This document shows, piece by piece, positions 61,616 through 64,000 of a stretch of 64,000 bases of DNA. A program made the translations under genes and the position numbers. Source of the stretch: Odontocerum albicorne (taxonomy: Eukaryota; Arthropoda; Insecta; Trichoptera; Odontoceridae); contig OX463848.1 of assembly GCA_949825065.1 (NCBI GenBank), forward strand, positions 34,687,491-34,751,490, written 5' to 3'. The notes beneath the pieces are model-generated. The model was not told the DNA's origin. It made no database searches and saw only the letters and a list, made by a program, of their open reading frames with translations. Numbering within the stretch: the stretch's first letter is position 1; every line of letters begins with the position of its first letter.

Positions 61616-62660
61616 TGTCAACAAACGGAAACTCGAAGCGCCCAAAAACGGAAAAATGTACTAAGCTTTTGAATGAAATCCTATCATTTGTCGGTGGGGT
61701 TGATAAAATGAGATTTTTTTGTGTATTTTTATTAAAAGCTCCGCAAATTGACGTCAAAATATAACAACGAATTCGTTTTAATGGCTTGGTATTTACCGAT
61801 AGATATACGACATAAAATTTATTCAAAAAAAGTGCAAATGGAAAAATATACACAATACGCTATAAAAATATTTTAATGTAAAAATTGTTTAATTTTTAAG
61901 ATCGATTCCTAATAAAATGAGCAATATGATTTTGAACGCTTTAAAAAAAATGGTTTTAAATATTTATTTTTGTGTTATTTTATATAACATATTACACAAT
62001 TAATTAATAACTATCGTTCATTTTTTTAATAAATTTTGAATATGTGGCAAAGTTTTTTTAGAATGACATCGCGTATTCCTTTCTTGTACATTTAAAAAAT
62101 AGTCATTTTTGCAATCTAGTATAAAATACAAACTTTTTTTAGCCTTAGACAAAAGGGTTCATTAAGTCAAGTGAAAAAAAATACATAAAAAATAATCACT
62201 TAATTTTCTCCAACATGTTAAGTTTTCTGAAAACTTGGAAAAATAAATATTTTTTTCTCAAACTTACGTACATATTTTTTACCAAATTAAAAACATACTG
62301 AATTTATTTAAATAATCAAAGAATATTCTGTGGTTGTTGAACAGCCTTTGGAATAAAATTACATTCTATTTAATATATTAAATATATTATTGGAAAAAAA
62401 ATATGACTTACTAATTTTTAGCAAGAAAATGTGTAGCTTTGAAATTGTGTTTTTCTTATACTGACTATGCACAACTAATGTGGAATTATGTTGTTAAATT
62501 AACTTTTACAAATGTTTTAGAAATTGTTATGATTTTATCGTTTGTTAGAATTATCAAAAAAAATATTACGCACTGAAACGCATGTACAAGTTTTACCTTG
62601 GCAGTTGTGTTTCCACCTTCTTCCTAAGAACATTTAGCTTAACCTTTGTGCAAGACGCAG
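61616..62660. other. 1 kb AT-rich, no gene
   Basis: Very AT-rich. No motif or repeat match. Confidence 0.4.
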
Positions 62661-62664
62661 AATT

Positions 62665-62708
62665 TGTATCTTGCCCCCGGGTCCAGATGACCCTCGCTAC
62701 GCCACTGA
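62665..62708 (-). repeat. hAT-type terminal sequence
   Basis: The minus strand reads CAGTGGCGTAGCGAGGGTCA, TCTGGACCCGGGGGCAAGAT. CAGTGGCGTAGCGAGGGT is a very common hAT end in animals. The other end was not found. Confidence 0.6.
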
Positions 62709-63239
62709 ATCGTTTTTTTATATCAAACAACCCCATACACAGCGGTTCAATATTCCTAAATATTTCAAAACAGATAGATTTTGGGTTGGTTCCTTATTGC
62801 ATAATTACGTCTACTTTTGACAATCATCGAATTCCGTCATCCACCAATTAGGAAAATTGTTTAATTTCCGTTAGCAATAAAAATCACGAATATTTCCTTC
62901 AACGGCTTATTTTCCCCACATAAACCCGTTCTACAATAATAATCAAACGGGTTGACTCCGCTTTATGTTGGTAATTTCAGTACATAATGCCTAAGTTAAT
63001 AAAAACTTACTTTCATAACATTTTCATTATTTCAAATTTCCGGATCGAATCGTTGTTTATATAAATACGTTATATGCCTACGTACATTACGTAACATACG
63101 GAAATATATTATATTCGATACCTTTTATTTTTTATAGAAATAAATGCCTAAAAATAAAAAAATAATATTATTGTTAAATGGTTGAGTACAATTATACAAG
63201 AATAATAATCAACAATCGGAAAGAAATATAAATGTATTT
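62709..63239. other. No feature seen
   Basis: AT-rich sequence. Confidence 0.4.
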
Positions 63240-63415
63240 TTCCATGTTGTATGTCCTACTCGTAAGTAAGATACAGGCAAACTCCTAGTTTACTGGGGAT
63301 TCGACCAATGAAACCCAATAGACCCAGATCCATTAAAATTGTATATCCACATTAAATTACCTGTTGGTTTTTTTTTCACAAATTATGTATTTATAACATT
63401 TCTTGTCATATATTG
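63240..63415 (+). repeat. R2 repeat, sense on plus strand
   Basis: GATACAGGCAAACTCCTAGT, TTACTGGGGATTCGACCAAT, CCCAGATCCATTAAAATTGT, CATTAAATTACCTGTTGG and TTTCTTGTCATATATTGTAT. Octamer at 63257 near its 5' side. Confidence 0.65.
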
Positions 63416-63424
63416 TATAAATAA

Positions 63425-63510
63425 TAGGACAATTTATATAGCACAGTTTAGAGAGCAGACTCTCCTCAAGGGGACTCGAACATATTAAAACTATTATTGA
63501 AAGCTTAAAA
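63425..63510 (+). repeat. R4 repeat
   Basis: GACAATTTATATAGCACAGT, TTAGAGAGCAGACTCTCCTC, AAGGGGACTCGAAC, CTATTATTGAAAGCTTAAAA. Confidence 0.6.
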
Positions 63511-63513
63511 ATA

Positions 63514-63783
63514 CAGCTATCCCTCGCTTTACGCGATAAATTGGTTCCAAGAAGAATCGCATAACTAGATGCAATTGATTTTTTTTGTGGATGAGAAATT
63601 AGAAAAGTGACCTAAAATTGCTAAAAAATACAATTTTTGCCTTTATTTTCAATTAGAAGACTGGCTTTCCTTTAATTTTTTCTTAATTTTATTTATATCG
63701 CATTCTAGGTAAAAGTTTTCAACTTCATGGTTAAGATATTGCCACTGCTTTATATCAAAATCGCGTACAACGAGGGATATCTG
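63514..63783. mobile_element. TA-flanked MITE (CAGCTATCCCTCG ends)
   Basis: CAGCTATCCCTCGCTTTACG at the left and, inverted, CAGATATCCCTCGTTGTACG at the right, with TA at 63512-63513 and 63784-63785. 270 bp, non-coding. TA target and CAG ends fit the Tc1/mariner/pogo superfamily. Confidence 0.85.
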
Positions 63784-64000
63784 TATTAGTATCGGCAACT
63801 GCGACTATTAGATTGAAACTTTCCCGCATCTGCAAATATTTAGAAAAACATAATTAGTAAAAAAACCGCAGAAAACTTACCAACTACAAAAAAAAAACTT
63901 TTGTCGATATTCAATATTTGTAATTTGTCTTCCCTTTGTGCGTTTTCTGTCTGTTTATTTCAGATGCAGACCATTTCACGCCATAGGACCATCGACAACA
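63784..64000. other. No feature seen
   Basis: AT-rich sequence to the window edge. Confidence 0.4.

Larger units (their letters stand above)
51..63264. repeat. Dispersed TACTCGTA/TACGAGTA octamers (26 sites), probable Minos-type excision footprints
   Basis: Seen: TACTCGTA starts at 51, 4128, 4588, 6370, 9608, 9623, 13242, 14743, 15273, 16172, 16751, 52082, 58215, 61323 and 63257; TACGAGTA starts at 12851, 18500, 19288, 19879, 21920, 27420, 30257, 34234, 35258, 42544 and 52131. Near matches include TACTCGTC at 50553 and TATGAGTA at 52750. With about one third A and one third T, roughly 2-3 are expected on both strands. The two orientations are about equal (15 to 11). Several sites inside repeats are 6 bp longer than sister copies. 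Known: Minos (Tc1 family) inserts at TA, its ends begin CGAG, and excision leaves the duplicated TA plus four terminal bases. Inference: these are excision scars. Counted by eye. Confidence 0.7.

Overview
This window looks like a gene-poor, AT-rich stretch of an arthropod (probably insect) nuclear genome. The ground for this is its repeat content: decayed mariner, Tc1-like, pogo/Tigger-like and hAT DNA transposons, possible Helitron ends, Penelope-like motifs, at least five kinds of non-LTR retrotransposon 3' ends, and two tRNA-derived SINE families with split A/B promoter boxes. There is no bacterial gene organisation and no convincing intact host protein gene. Species and order cannot be fixed from the sequence alone. 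All repeat family names used here (LINE-A, LINE-B, SINE1, SINE2, R2 to R7) are local labels. Copies were found by eye, so boundaries are approximate unless target-site duplications are given.

Layout. 0-10 kb: LINE-B and LINE-A 3' ends, R3 3'-end repeats, a TA-flanked MITE (2127-2302), Penelope-like motifs, another LINE C-terminus (5640-5935) and a rearranged mariner with two 5' ends (8808-9594). 10-20 kb: possible Helitron starts, LINE-A copies, and a LINE-A nested in a SINE2 (13660-14612). 20-30 kb: SINE2, several LINE C-termini, the diverged repeat R5, and a Tc1-like transposon carrying a SINE1 insertion (27781-28448). 30-33 kb: a long-armed MITE followed by a 29-copy, 72-bp minisatellite (30356-32443). 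33-47 kb: R5, LINE-B and SINE1 copies, a 35-bp array grown at a SINE1 tail (36662-36862), a LINE-A inside a SINE1 head (38173-38640), a 600-bp LINE pseudogene (45733-46338) and a 190-bp inverted repeat (46981-47170). 47-54 kb: a 53-bp satellite with a four-unit higher-order repeat, a hAT element with a perfect 8-bp duplication (50036-50444), SINE2, and an internally deleted DD34D mariner (53000-53933). 54-64 kb: more SINEs, an 18-bp minisatellite, two pogo-type MITEs and a possible housekeeping promoter with first exon on the minus strand (61490-61615).

The strongest unexplained signal is an octamer. TACTCGTA or its complement TACGAGTA occurs 26 times, against roughly 2-3 expected from base composition. 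Wherever it lies inside a repeat with other copies to compare, it is a net 6-bp insertion at a TA (clear cases at 4128, 27420 and 52131; a decayed case at 52750; a protein-motif case at 34234). TA + CGAG + TA is what excision of a Tc1-family element of the Minos type (ends CGAG...) is known to leave. I read these as dispersed excision footprints of a Minos-like transposon that is no longer present in this window.

The parts do not form an operon or pathway; they interact as mobile elements. SINE1 shares its 3' tail, with a conserved small hairpin, with LINE-A, suggesting that LINE-A-type machinery moved SINE1. Nested insertions give a relative order of activity.
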